Under the pieces are notes generated by a model. It saw only the letters and a list, made by a program, of their open reading frames with translations. It made no database searches and was not told the DNA's origin. A DNA stretch of 64,000 bases from Alloprevotella sp. Lineage in GTDB: Bacteria > Bacteroidota > Bacteroidia > Bacteroidales > Bacteroidaceae. Position 1 is the first letter of the stretch. Every line of letters begins with the position of its first letter. Location of the stretch: positions 116,448 through 180,447 of the forward strand of contig JAFUTC010000008.1 of assembly GCA_017471505.1 (NCBI GenBank). The letters run 5' to 3'. Both the position numbers and the translations under genes were made by a program. Below are positions 55,493 through 63,914 of this stretch, in pieces.

Positions 55493-56383
55493 ATGAACAA
55501 CAATGTACGCAAAAATTCCTTGAAGGCATGGTTTCTGGCGGCTCGTCCCAAGACATTGTCCGGAGCCTTGCTACCGGTGGCGGTGGCTACGGCACTGGCC
55601 TATTACGACGGCGTGATGCAGGTGCGTGCAGCCGTGCTGTGCGCCATGTTTGCCGGCCTGATGCAGATTGCTGCCAATTTCATTAATGACCTTTTCGATT
55701 TTCTGAAGGGTACGGATGGCAGCGAGCGCCTTGGTCCGGAGCGGGCGTGTGCGCAGGGATGGATTTCACCGCGGGCCATGCGTGTGGGCATTGGTGCGGT
55801 GCTTGCCGTGGCGGGTGTCGTCGGTCTACGGCTCTTGGCTTTTGGCGGATGGGAACTGGTGGCGGTCGGACTGGCTTGCATGGTGTTTGCGTTTTTATAT
55901 ACCACCATGCTGAGCTATTGTGGATTAGGCGACGTGCTGGTAGTAGTGTTTTTCGGCTTCGTGCCGGTGCTCGGAACCTACTATGTGCAAGCCGGCTACC
56001 TTGCGGTGGCGGCGTGGCTGCTCGGACTGGCCGTAGGACTGGTCACGGACACGCTGCTTGTGCTTAATAATTTCCGCGACCGCGACACGGATGCGGCGGT
56101 GGGCAAGCGCACCCTCGTGGTTGTTGTCGGCGAGCGATGGGGTGCCGACCTATACTTCTATGTGGGGCTGGTAGGCTGCCTGGTGGCAGCAGGAACCGGA
56201 CTGTTCAGTAATCGATGGCTATGCCTGATTCCCCTATTGTATCTCTATCCGCATTGGCATACTTGGCGCACAATGGTGGCCGTCGGTCGGGGCAGGGAAT
56301 TGAACCGCGTGCTTGGACTGACTTCGCGGAATATGCTTATATTTGGTTTGTTGACGGTGTTGGCGCTCTGCCTACCGCGATAA
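55493..56383 (+). CDS. menA: 1,4-dihydroxy-2-naphthoate polyprenyltransferase
   Basis: This 296-residue UbiA-superfamily enzyme attaches the polyprenyl tail in menaquinone synthesis. It has about eight helices. The first Asp-rich motif is N62-FIND-LFDF (magnesium-diphosphate binding) and the second is NNFRDRDTDAAVGKRTL near 195-210. The ATG at 55493 gives the standard start KAWFLAARPKTL. It converges on and overlaps the 3' end of the phosphodiesterase gene by 12 bases. Confidence 0.94.
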   Translation: MNNNVRKNSLKAWFLAARPKTLSGALLPVAVATALAYYDGVMQVRAAVLCAMFAGLMQIAANFINDLFDFLKGTDGSERLGPERACAQGWISPRAMRVGIGAVLAVAGVVGLRLLAFGGWELVAVGLACMVFAFLYTTMLSYCGLGDVLVVVFFGFVPVLGTYYVQAGYLAVAAWLLGLAVGLVTDTLLVLNNFRDRDTDAAVGKRTLVVVVGERWGADLYFYVGLVGCLVAAGTGLFSNRWLCLIPLLYLYPHWHTWRTMVAVGRGRELNRVLGLTSRNMLIFGLLTVLALCLPR

Positions 56384-56863
56384 TTCAATCACCTCGAGGT
56401 CTTTGAATGCTTTGCCGTCCACCTTGAGACGGATGAGGGTGCGCTGGCGTTGCCAGCCTGAAAGTCCGGCCGCTCCCGGATTGATATGGAGCAATTGGTA
56501 GGACTTGTCGTACATTACTTTCAGAATGTGGCTGTGGCCGCTCACAAATAGGTCGGGCGGCGAGGCGTATATCTTGCCGCGGACCGACGGGTCGTAGTGA
56601 CCGGGATAGCCGCCAATGTGCTTCATCAGCACGTCGGCCTCTTCGCAGCGAAAACGAAGCGTTTCGGGAAACATACGGCGCACGTCGCCACCGTCGATAT
56701 TGCCGTGGACGGCACGCACAAGGGCAATCTGCTGCAGGTTTTCAATCACCTCCATCGAACCAATGTCGCCCGCGTGCCAAATCTCATCGCAGTCGGCAAA
56801 GTAGGTGGCGAACTTCTCGTCCCAAAAACTGTGTGTGTCGGATATAAGCCCTATCTGTTTCAT
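56372..56863 (-). CDS. YfcE/MJ0936-type metallophosphoesterase
   Basis: This 163-residue phosphodiesterase of the calcineurin-like fold has the metal sites D-x-H (LISDTHS), GD (HAGDIGS), GN (VHGNIDGGD) and GHSH (FVSGHSHI). The start at 56863 matches the family and overlaps the previous stop codon (ATGA). The natural substrate of this group is uncertain. It is the last gene of the gltX-MATE-kinase operon. Confidence 0.9.
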   Translation of the reverse strand: MKQIGLISDTHSFWDEKFATYFADCDEIWHAGDIGSMEVIENLQQIALVRAVHGNIDGGDVRRMFPETLRFRCEEADVLMKHIGGYPGHYDPSVRGKIYASPPDLFVSGHSHILKVMYDKSYQLLHINPGAAGLSGWQRQRTLIRLKVDGKAFKDLEVIELSR

Positions 56864-57477
56864 TCGGCAAAGCGCTGACGGATGTATTGTGCAATAAGGC
56901 GAGCCGAACCTTCTATGCCGAGGCGTGAGGTGTTGAGGCACAGGTCGTAGGAAGAAGCCTCGCCCCATGTCTTGCCCGTGTAGAAGTTGTAGAACGACGA
57001 CCGCTGTGCATCACCCTTGCGCAGCAGGTTGGTAGCGTTTTTTTCGTCGGCGCCGGTGCGTTCCACGAGGTTGCGGATGCGGTCTGGCGTGTCGGCAGTG
57101 AGAAAAATGTTGAAGCAACAGTCCATGTCGCGCAGCACATAGTCGGCGGCGCGGCCAATGAAGATGCAGTTGCCGGCTTGGGCTGCCTTGCGGATGGCTT
57201 CGCTCTGAAAGCGGAACAGTTCGTCGTCGGAAAGCGAATCATGATAGAACGCATTAATCTGCGAAAATGGGTTCTGCAAGCGAAGGCCCTGACCCAAGAA
57301 AAACTTGCGCTCGTCTTTTTGGCGGAAGACCTCCTCGCAGTAGCCACTTTCCTTGGCTGCCATGGCAAGTATCTCGCGGTCGTAGTAGGTCAGTCCGAAC
57401 TCTTCGGCCAACAGTCGGCCCACCTGACGTCCGCCTGCGCCCAACTGGCGTCCAATGTTGAGAATGAAAGGTTTCAT
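56860..57477 (-). CDS. cytidylate kinase-like family protein
   Basis: This 205-residue P-loop kinase matches the cytidylate-kinase-like family 2: the phosphate-binding start ILNIGRQLGAGGRQVGRLLAEEFGL, YYDREILAMAAKESG, and GNCIFIGRAADYVL. The usual CMP-kinase gene (cmk) is a different family; members of this group are often extra nucleotide or deoxynucleotide kinases of unknown specificity. It is translationally coupled to MATE (upstream) and the phosphodiesterase (downstream) by ATGA overlaps. Confidence 0.88.
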   Translation of the reverse strand: MKPFILNIGRQLGAGGRQVGRLLAEEFGLTYYDREILAMAAKESGYCEEVFRQKDERKFFLGQGLRLQNPFSQINAFYHDSLSDDELFRFQSEAIRKAAQAGNCIFIGRAADYVLRDMDCCFNIFLTADTPDRIRNLVERTGADEKNATNLLRKGDAQRSSFYNFYTGKTWGEASSYDLCLNTSRLGIEGSARLIAQYIRQRFAE

Positions 57478-58886
57478 AGATGGTTATTTTTCTCGATTTT
57501 AGTATTCGGAATGAGTTGCTTGAACTTACGCACCTGCCATACGAGCATGGCCACAGCCACGATAAACGCAAGCAAGTCGGACACGGGCAAGGCGGCCAGT
57601 ACGCCGTCCACCTCGTTGGCGAACAGGGGGGGAAGTACTAGCACCAGGGGCACCAGGAAGAGCAACTGCCTGGTGAGCGAATGGAAGATGCTCTTGCCGG
57701 CCTGGCCGATGCTTTGGAAGAACGACACTGTGATGACCTGTACGGCTACCAAGGGGAATAAGGCGGCATTGATACGCAGGCTATGGGCCGCTTGTGCGAT
57801 GAGTTCGGGCGAGTCCTTGGCAAAGAGTGTGGCCAGCGGAGTAGCGAACAGCAAGATACACAGCCAGCCTACCACCATAAAGAGGGTGGCGCCCAATAGA
57901 GCTTTGTAGAGCACTTGTAGCAAGCGGTCGAACTTCTGGGCCCCGAAATTGTAGCCGGCTATAGGCTGCATGCCTTGATTGATGCCGATGACTACCATGA
58001 AGATGAACAGGATGATGCGGTTGCTTATGCCGTAGCCTCCCACAGCCACGTCGCCGCCCATAGGCATAAGGTTGCCGTAGTAGGTCAGACTGCGGGTCAT
58101 CAGTACGGCTACCAGGCAGGCGCACAGGTTGACAAGAAACTGCGGCAGGCCTACATAGAGTGCATTCCGCATGATGGAAAGGCTTAGGCGTGGCTTGCCG
58201 CGGTGCAGGTGGACGAGGTTGTTCGGGTTGGAAAATAGGCGTAGTTGCCAGCAGAGCATCAGAAACTGTGACGTCACGGTGGCGGCAGCGGCTCCGCGTA
58301 TGCCCCAGTCGAGTACGAAGATGAACAACGGGGCCAGCACGCAGTTGATGACCACTGTGCCTATTGTCGCAATCATGGCCTGGCGTGGTCGATTGGTGGA
58401 CCGCAAGAGGGCATTCATGCCTAGATAGAGATGGGTGATGATGTTGCCGAACAATATGATGGTCGTGAAGTCGTAGGCAGGCTTCAGTGTCACCTCGCTG
58501 GCTCCGAAAAAGCGCAGGATGGGGTCGAGAAAGAGTTGCAGCAACAGTCCGAGGCCCAGTCCCATGACGACATTCAGAAATACGATATTGTCGAGGATGT
58601 CCTGCGCGGTGCGGTAGTCGCGCTGCCCCAGGCGTACAGACATGAGTGTTGAGCCGCCTACACCCACCATGGCGCCGAAAGCGGCGGTCATCGACATGAT
58701 GGGAGCCGTCAGGGCCAGGCCCATGATGGCTTCGGCACCCACGCCTTGACCAATAAAGATGCCGTCGATGATGTTGTAGAGCGACGAGGCCGTCATCGCA
58801 ATGATGGCAGGAAGGGCATATTCCCATAGGAGAGCACCCACTGGACGCTCTCCTAATTCCAAAAATTTTTGTTTGTCGGCACTCAT
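57474..58886 (-). CDS. MATE-family efflux transporter
   Basis: This 470-residue inner-membrane protein has 12 helices in two halves (LLWEYALPAIIAMTASSLYNIIDGIFIGQGVG at the start of the first, NLVHLHRGKPRLSLSIMRNALYVGLPQFLVNL at the start of the second). It belongs to the DinF/NorM superfamily and exports drugs or metabolites using Na+ or H+ gradients. It starts 17 bases after gltX ends, and its stop overlaps the start of the kinase gene. Confidence 0.94.
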   Translation of the reverse strand: MSADKQKFLELGERPVGALLWEYALPAIIAMTASSLYNIIDGIFIGQGVGAEAIMGLALTAPIMSMTAAFGAMVGVGGSTLMSVRLGQRDYRTAQDILDNIVFLNVVMGLGLGLLLQLFLDPILRFFGASEVTLKPAYDFTTIILFGNIITHLYLGMNALLRSTNRPRQAMIATIGTVVINCVLAPLFIFVLDWGIRGAAAATVTSQFLMLCWQLRLFSNPNNLVHLHRGKPRLSLSIMRNALYVGLPQFLVNLCACLVAVLMTRSLTYYGNLMPMGGDVAVGGYGISNRIILFIFMVVIGINQGMQPIAGYNFGAQKFDRLLQVLYKALLGATLFMVVGWLCILLFATPLATLFAKDSPELIAQAAHSLRINAALFPLVAVQVITVSFFQSIGQAGKSIFHSLTRQLLFLVPLVLVLPPLFANEVDGVLAALPVSDLLAFIVAVAMLVWQVRKFKQLIPNTKIEKNNHL

Positions 58887-58903
58887 CGAATGGGGATATT
58901 TGC

Positions 58904-60439
58904 CTATTTTGCAAGGCCCTCGCCCGGAAGGGAGGCCAAGGCCGTCTGCATGCGGCGAAGTGTCTCGTCCTTGCCCAGGAAGGTCGAAATCTCGTACATG
59001 TGCGGTCCCTTGCCTTCGCCCACTAATGTCAGGCGCCAGGCATTCATTACGTCACCGAGTTTATAGTCGCAGTCTTCAATCCATTGGTTGACGGCTGTCT
59101 CCTGAGCCTCCATGCTGAAGTCGCCGAGTCCCTCAATCACCTTGCAGAGTTCGGTCATCTGGCGAGGACTCTGCTCTTTCCAGCGCTTGCGTACGGTCTT
59201 CTCATCATATTCGGTGGGAGCCACGAAGAAGAACTTGCAGAGTGGCCACAATTCCTTGACGAAGTTCACGCGACTCTTCATCAGCGAGAGCACGCGAACT
59301 ACCTGCTCGTGGGTGGCTTCGATGCCGTTCTCACGCAGTAGGGCGTCGAAACTGGGCGCAAGTGCCTCGTCGTTGCTTTGGAGTATGTATTCGTGGTTGA
59401 ACCAGTTGCCTTTGACGTAGTCGAATTTGGCGCCGGCGCGTGAACATTTTGTCAGGTCGAACTGGTCAATCAGTTCCTGCATCGACAGTATCTCTTGCTC
59501 AGTGCCTGGATTCCATCCGAGCAAGGCAAGAAAGTTCACCACGGCCTCGGGCAGATAGCCGCTCTCGCGATATCCGCTGCTGACCTCGCCGGTTTTCGGG
59601 TCGTGCCATTCGAGCGGGAATACGGGGAAACCTAGACGGTCGCCGTCACGCTTCGATAGTTTGCCCTTTCCGTCAGGCTTGAGTAGAAGCGGCAGGTGGG
59701 CAAAGCGGGGCATGGATGCCTCCCATCCAAAGGCGCGGTAGAGCAACACGTGCAAGGGAGCACTGGGCAGCCACTCCTCGCCACGAATGACGTGGGTAAT
59801 CTCCATCAGGTGGTCGTCCACGATATTGGCCAGGTGGTAGGTGGGGAGTTCATCGGCCGACTTGTAGAGTACTTTGTCGTCGAGGATGTTGGAGTTGATG
59901 ACGACCTCGCCGCGGATAAGGTCGTCGACGCACACGTCCTCGTCAGGCTCTACCTTGAAACGTACTACATACTGCGCTCCATCGGCCAGCAACTGTTCGA
60001 TGGTTGTCGGGTCGAGCGTCAGCGAATTGCGCATCTGCATGCGAGTGTGGGCGTCGTATTGGAAATTGGGCATATTGGCACGGCACGCATCCAGTTCTTC
60101 AGGCGTGTCGAAAGCCATGTAGGCTTTGCCGGCATCGAGCAATTGCTGGACATATTGCTTGTAGATGGCGCGACGCTCGCTTTGGCGATATGGACCATAG
60201 TCGCCACCAAAGGAGACGCCTTCGTCAAACTCGATGCCGAGCCACTTGAAACTCTCAATGATATATTCTTCGGCACCGGGCACAAAGCGGCGGCTGTCGG
60301 TGTCTTCGATTCGGAAAATCAACTTACCGCCGTGCTGGCGGGCAAAAAGGTAGTTGTAGAGTGCCGTACGCACGCCACCAATATGGAGAGGTCCGGTAGG
60401 ACTGGGGGCAAAGCGCACGCGAACGGTTGGTTGTGTCAT
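58904..60439 (-). CDS. gltX: glutamyl-tRNA synthetase
   Basis: This 511-residue class I synthetase has the HIGH-equivalent HIGG in [12 protein letters not shown] (residues 19-22) and KMSKS-equivalent KLSKR near 258. VRFAPSPTG at the start and [17 protein letters not shown] are diagnostic of GluRS. It lacks the GlnRS C-terminal domain. The start at 60439 matches the family; the upstream 26 codons are rejected. It heads the operon with MATE, the kinase and the phosphodiesterase. Confidence 0.96.
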   Translation of the reverse strand: MTQPTVRVRFAPSPTGPLHIGGVRTALYNYLFARQHGGKLIFRIEDTDSRRFVPGAEEYIIESFKWLGIEFDEGVSFGGDYGPYRQSERRAIYKQYVQQLLDAGKAYMAFDTPEELDACRANMPNFQYDAHTRMQMRNSLTLDPTTIEQLLADGAQYVVRFKVEPDEDVCVDDLIRGEVVINSNILDDKVLYKSADELPTYHLANIVDDHLMEITHVIRGEEWLPSAPLHVLLYRAFGWEASMPRFAHLPLLLKPDGKGKLSKRDGDRLGFPVFPLEWHDPKTGEVSSGYRESGYLPEAVVNFLALLGWNPGTEQEILSMQELIDQFDLTKCSRAGAKFDYVKGNWFNHEYILQSNDEALAPSFDALLRENGIEATHEQVVRVLSLMKSRVNFVKELWPLCKFFFVAPTEYDEKTVRKRWKEQSPRQMTELCKVIEGLGDFSMEAQETAVNQWIEDCDYKLGDVMNAWRLTLVGEGKGPHMYEISTFLGKDETLRRMQTALASLPGEGLAK

Positions 60440-60624
60440 AAATGGATAGGTTTTCTTACGGGTTGCGAAGTTACAACAAATTCCATAAAGCACCGACTTC
60501 CACCCTCCGTTTAACATGTTTGCCCTACAAGAATATGTTTCCTGTTTGAGTCATGAAATGCCCGCTCGTAAAAGCCATAATTACAGGCTGGTAATAGTCG
60601 CTCAAATATTTTTTGTGTCATATA

Positions 60625-60654
60625 TTGGGGTTTGTAGGAAATAGACTATATTTG
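60625..60654 (+). promoter_or_regulatory. promoter of the small lipoprotein gene
   Basis: TTGG at 60625-60628, 18 bases, then TATATTTG at 60647-60654. The leader is about 30 bases. Confidence 0.55.
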
Positions 60655-60692
60655 TGCATCGTTCACTTTATTAACTCTATTAAATTAATTCT

Positions 60693-61178
60693 ATGAAAAA
60701 AGTTCTTTCTTTGATGTTCATCGTTGCCTCTATGGCATTGGTAAGTTGTGGCGGTAAGAGTGAAGCTGCTGCCGAAGTGGCTGGTACTCCCTATGACGGC
60801 GAGAAGTTCACCATGACGGTGCCCGAAGGTCTGGATATCTTCTTCAGCAATGAAGACGGCCTGAATGCAGCCAAGGACGGTGTGCAGTTGGATGCAACCT
60901 TCAGTGACACTCCTTGCAAACCCGCCGACTTCGAAGCGTATGTTACGAACATGAGCGGCATCCTGAACAATGCAGGTGCTAAGGAAATTGGCAAGCCCGA
61001 AATCGACGACAACATCATGACATTCAAGGCTACCTATGAAGACAAAATTGAGGAGCACTTCGTAGTATTCTTTGACGACGCCGCCGGTGTAGCAGGTAAG
61101 ATTAAATACCCGGTTGAAAAGGCTGCAGAGTTTGAAGGCTACGCCAAAGGTATTGCCAAGACGATTGCCAAGAAATAA
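60693..61178 (+). CDS. lipoprotein of unknown function
   Basis: This 161-residue protein has a lipobox LVSC (Cys19, followed by Gly-Gly). The mature part is acidic, beta-rich and about 140 residues (FTMTVPEGLDIFFSNEDGLNAAKDG...), ending in a lysine-rich helix. Codon use looks like that of a highly expressed gene, and it has its own promoter and terminator. I do not recognise a named family; an abundant envelope lipoprotein is the best description. Confidence 0.8.
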   Translation: MKKVLSLMFIVASMALVSCGGKSEAAAEVAGTPYDGEKFTMTVPEGLDIFFSNEDGLNAAKDGVQLDATFSDTPCKPADFEAYVTNMSGILNNAGAKEIGKPEIDDNIMTFKATYEDKIEEHFVVFFDDAAGVAGKIKYPVEKAAEFEGYAKGIAKTIAKK

Positions 61179-61220
61179 GTCCTACGCGTTGGCACGTTGG
61201 AGGTGCCAGCCTACAAGAAC

Positions 61221-61252
61221 AAAGGGGATGTGCAAAAGCGCATCCCCTTTTT
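61221..61252 (+). terminator. terminator of the lipoprotein gene
   Basis: AAAGGGGATGTGC pairs with GCGCATCCCCTTT around an AAAA loop, followed by T. A strong Rho-independent terminator. Confidence 0.88.
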
Positions 61253-61298
61253 CTGGCACTTACCGGTATCTTTTCACCTGAAACAGCCGCCTGCACAC

Positions 61299-61670
61299 TT
61301 ACTTCATAAAGGCGAAATAGACGGCGAGTATGAGGCAGGAAAAAGCGGCAAGGTGATTCCAATGCAGGTGCTCGCCACGAAACAGCAGCACTGTGAAGCC
61401 CGTGAAAATCACCAGCGAAACCACCTCCTGCACAATCTTGAGCTGCACCAGCGTAAGCGCGCCGCCGTTTCCGATAAAGCCGTAACGGTTGGCCGGTACC
61501 TGACACGCATATTCGGCAAGCGCAAGGAGCCAGCTCAGCAGGATGACGACGTAGAGAGGCGTGCGGTCGGTGATGACCCCTATCTGCTGGAGCTTTACAT
61601 GACCATACCACGCGCAGGTCATAAAGATGTTCGAAACGATGAGTAGCCCGATAGTCTGTAAGATGTTCAT
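61299..61670 (-). CDS. DUF486/DMT-family membrane protein
   Basis: This 123-residue protein has four transmembrane helices (ILQTIGLLIVSNIFMTCAWYG, VVILLSWLLALAEYACQVPANRYG, LKIVQEVVSLVIFTGFTVLLF, LAAFSCLILAVYFAF). NIFMTCAWYGHVK and ALAEYACQVPANRYG are the DUF486 signatures. It is probably a small transporter of the drug/metabolite superfamily acting as a dimer; the substrate is unknown. The start at 61670 is the family start. Confidence 0.9.
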   Translation of the reverse strand: MNILQTIGLLIVSNIFMTCAWYGHVKLQQIGVITDRTPLYVVILLSWLLALAEYACQVPANRYGFIGNGGALTLVQLKIVQEVVSLVIFTGFTVLLFRGEHLHWNHLAAFSCLILAVYFAFMK

Positions 61671-61737
61671 GTTCTCTGGTTGTATATAGTTGTCCGCTGC
61701 GCCATCCGTGCCATGCCGTTGTTCGTCCGCAGCGGCG

Positions 61738-61745
61738 CAAAAGTA
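61738..61745 (-). promoter_or_regulatory. -7 element of the DUF486 gene
   Basis: Minus-strand TACTTTTG, 68 bases before the start at 61670. No good -33 box at the expected distance. Confidence 0.4.
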
Positions 61746-61808
61746 AAGCCTTTCTGCCAAATAAGCCCCAATACCCCCGCGCAATATCCTATGGAGTCGC
61801 TTAAAATA

Positions 61809-61892
61809 CCATAATGCAATTTGAAAATAGGCTTATGCAATTTCGAAATTGCATAAGCCTTTATCCGTATTCCATAATCGAATTTATGCCGA
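61809..61892. repeat. 21-base-period AT-rich repeat cluster H
   Basis: Four units start at 61809, 61830, 61851 and 61872 with exact 21-base spacing; here the core varies to CTTATG and CATAAG. It lies between the DUF486 and ATP-grasp genes. Confidence 0.82.
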
Positions 61893-61927
61893 CTATAGTA
61901 GGTTGATTGTGAAGGCTTTACATATCC

Positions 61928-63079
61928 TCAGAACAGCCAAGTCCGATAGTGCTTGAAAGTGTTGTATTGCTTGTGCTCAGCAACCCAGTCGATGAGAGGC
62001 TCGGTATAGTCGCCAAAAAGTGAGCCGAAAGCAAACTGATTGATGTCTTGTCCCAAACCAGTTTGGTTGCATTCAAGAATATGTACGTTCTCATCTTTAT
62101 CAACCACCACATCCCAGGCTAAAAGGTTGAAGTTTGGAATGCGGGCAGCCATCTTGACAAGTACGTCGGCCATCTTGTCGTAGTAGGGATGCTTCATTCC
62201 CGCGAATACCAAGCCACTGGTCGGGTGTTTGTCAAAGGATTTCATGCCTTTCCAACTGTAGGCTTTTGCTCCCAGTTCGCCAGTCCGGCTTAAACCAACG
62301 GCTATGCCTCCTTGAGCCATGTTGTCGGCCACTACGTCCGACACTCCGAATTTCATGGAAGCCTTTGTCAGCACAATCTCTCCGTTCCACGGACAACGCA
62401 GTGTCACCATGCGGCAAGTGTTTACGCTTCCTTCATTGAAAGCCTTGCTGAAGTCGCATTGATCTACGTATTCCTGCAAAATATAGGTGAAGCAGTGCTG
62501 ACTTATCCATTCTGCGGTCAATTCGTGTCCTTTATTTGAGACGTAGCCTTTTCCGTCGGTGTATTTATACGATTCAACGCTGTTTCCTTCAAGCGATTCT
62601 GCGGCTACCTTTCCTACCAGCGGGCCATGGTCTTGAGAAAGTATTTCGTTGGCTTTGGCATAGGAAACATAGTTGAAGTCTGCATCGTAGAAAATGCCTC
62701 GTATGAAACGCAAGTGGGTTTTAGGAAGATATTGCTTGTCGACATAGATGGCAAGAATATTCTTGTCTTCGGCTTCAAATCCGGAACGGTTGCATTCGTT
62801 AAGCACGCGTTCAATGCAGCAGTAGTAGACATCTTCCGGCAGATAGGTGTAGTCGACATAGCCCGTTAGATTAGAATAAAGACGGAGCCATTTGTCGGAA
62901 CATTTCATACCGAGTCGGCCATAAAGTTCCAAGTGTTTTGCGGTAGCCTCCGCATCAACAGGCTGCGCTAAGTCAGGGCGTTCCTTGAACTTGCGCTCCA
63001 CTTTTTTCTGATAGGCATTCCATACGCGTTTTTCCATGCGTGGATGGAGAAACTTGTTGATTCTTTGTGATAAGGTCAT
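61928..63079 (-). CDS. sugar-transfer-associated ATP-grasp protein
   Basis: This 383-residue protein matches the ATP-grasp family found next to sugar-transfer genes (ATPgrasp_ST): a charged N-terminus, the substrate/ATP region GPLVGKVAAESLEGNSVE, YILQEYVDQCDFSKAFNEGSVNTCRMVTL, GGIAVGLS and the metal-binding C-terminal LLAWDVVVDKDENVHILECNQTGLGQD. Such enzymes ligate amino acids or similar groups, often for surface polysaccharides. No other polysaccharide genes are adjacent. The gene is preceded by the unusual inverted elements at 63245-63423. Confidence 0.83.
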   Translation of the reverse strand: MTLSQRINKFLHPRMEKRVWNAYQKKVERKFKERPDLAQPVDAEATAKHLELYGRLGMKCSDKWLRLYSNLTGYVDYTYLPEDVYYCCIERVLNECNRSGFEAEDKNILAIYVDKQYLPKTHLRFIRGIFYDADFNYVSYAKANEILSQDHGPLVGKVAAESLEGNSVESYKYTDGKGYVSNKGHELTAEWISQHCFTYILQEYVDQCDFSKAFNEGSVNTCRMVTLRCPWNGEIVLTKASMKFGVSDVVADNMAQGGIAVGLSRTGELGAKAYSWKGMKSFDKHPTSGLVFAGMKHPYYDKMADVLVKMAARIPNFNLLAWDVVVDKDENVHILECNQTGLGQDINQFAFGSLFGDYTEPLIDWVAEHKQYNTFKHYRTWLF

Positions 63080-63149
63080 GATAATATGAGTTAAAATGGT
63101 GGTACTGAGTTGCGGGCTATAAGAGGGAAAGCCTGCCGCATAGCTACCT

Positions 63150-63197
63150 CATGTCGCCGGTAGGTCTGGATACAAGCAAAGGTGTCCGAGCGACATG
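63150..63197. other. stem-loop between the ATP-grasp gene and the inverted elements
   Basis: CATGTCGC at 63150-63157 pairs with GCGACATG at 63190-63197, with further CGG/CCG pairing inside. In the minus direction it would form in the 5' leader of the ATP-grasp gene. Confidence 0.5.
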
Positions 63198-63244
63198 AAG
63201 AATTTACAGCTGCGATTGTAGCGTTTCTTTCATACAAGCCAAAA

Positions 63245-63423
63245 GTTGTTTTACCTTGTATCGGAACGGGTTCCCCTAGGACACAAAAAGTGGACGTTTC
63301 ATTATCCACTTCTAAGGTCCTAGGAAACCCGTAACTATCGATAAAGAACGCCCACGTACCACGCAGACGTTTACCTTTATCCGATTTAGTTACTACATGA
63401 ATTTCCTAGGTTCTAGAAGTACC
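63245..63423. repeat. three related ~50-base elements in alternating orientation
   Basis: A degenerate element occurs on minus (about 63245-63294), plus (63305-63350) and minus (about 63370-63423). Shared blocks in order are ACTTCTA or ACTTTTT, CCTAGG, AACCCGT (absent in the third), GTAACTA (second and third), CGATA or CGGATA, and AAAG. Adjacent copies can pair into large hairpins, for instance AAGTGGA (63288-63294) with TCCACTT (63305-63311). No protein-coding function is evident. It occupies part of the 921-base gene-poor end of the window. Confidence 0.6.
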
Positions 63424-63538
63424 GAATCAAAGTAAACGTATGATATCAAAATTTTCTGACCTTTGCCACTGCAAGGCCTTGTCACGGAAGCAAATATATG
63501 AAAATCCAAATAATTAAAGATGTTGAAACGCAGAAAAC

Positions 63539-63569
63539 ACACATTCAATCATAAATTCTTTGAATGTGT
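63539..63569 (-). terminator. hairpin, possible terminator of the tRNA-like gene
   Basis: ACACATTCAA at 63539-63548 pairs perfectly with TTGAATGTGT at 63560-63569. On the minus strand it is followed by GTTTTC, and on the plus strand by AGGTTTTT. Confidence 0.45.
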
Positions 63570-63664
63570 AGGTTTTTAGTTAACCGTTTTGCGAGATAAA
63601 CAATAAAGAAGTTACTCGCTAATCAATTACTGAAAATAAAAAATAGGGAGCAAACGCTCCCTAA

Positions 63665-63740
63665 GTGGATTGGGTAGGACTCGAACCTCCGACACATGGC
63701 ATAAGAACCACCCAGCTTCCCGTACTGGCATCAATCCACT
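63665..63740 (-). tRNA. tRNA-like element, probably degenerate
   Basis: The minus strand has a D arm CCAG-loop-CTGG, a T loop TTCGAGT with stem GGAGG/CCTAC (one mismatch) and an outer 9-base complementary end pair, AGTGGATTG with CAATCCACT. The anticodon arm pairs poorly (GTGG/CCAT around TTCTTATG), so I cannot assign an anticodon; CTT is possible. It is either an unusual tRNA or a decayed copy. Confidence 0.35.
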
Positions 63741-63882
63741 ACACAAAAGTAACACATTATTCCATACAAACAAAATATATTCCTTTTTTATGGTTCATGC
63801 GTGCGTGTATATATAAATAAGGAGTGCGGTTGTTGGGGGAGGTGTTAGTGTTAAAAAATATTTGAAAAAAGTTTGCGGAAAG

Positions 63883-63914
63883 TTTGGTGTATAAGTCAGG
63901 TTGTATTAATTTTG
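63883..63914 (+). promoter_or_regulatory. strong promoter, probably of an rRNA operon
   Basis: TTTG at 63883-63886, 20 bases, then TAATTTTG at 63907-63914. Downstream to 64000 comes a short hairpin (CCCAAA/TTTGGG near 63930) and a boxA-like GATCTTTGAAAGG (63961 on), as in the leaders before 16S rRNA in Bacteroidales. The rRNA gene itself would start beyond the window. Confidence 0.6.

Noticed and set aside
63245-63423. Integron attC sites as explanation for the inverted elements
   Set aside because: The conserved core triplet positions of attC and an associated integrase or cassette ORFs are missing, and three sites would lie within 180 bases without cassettes.
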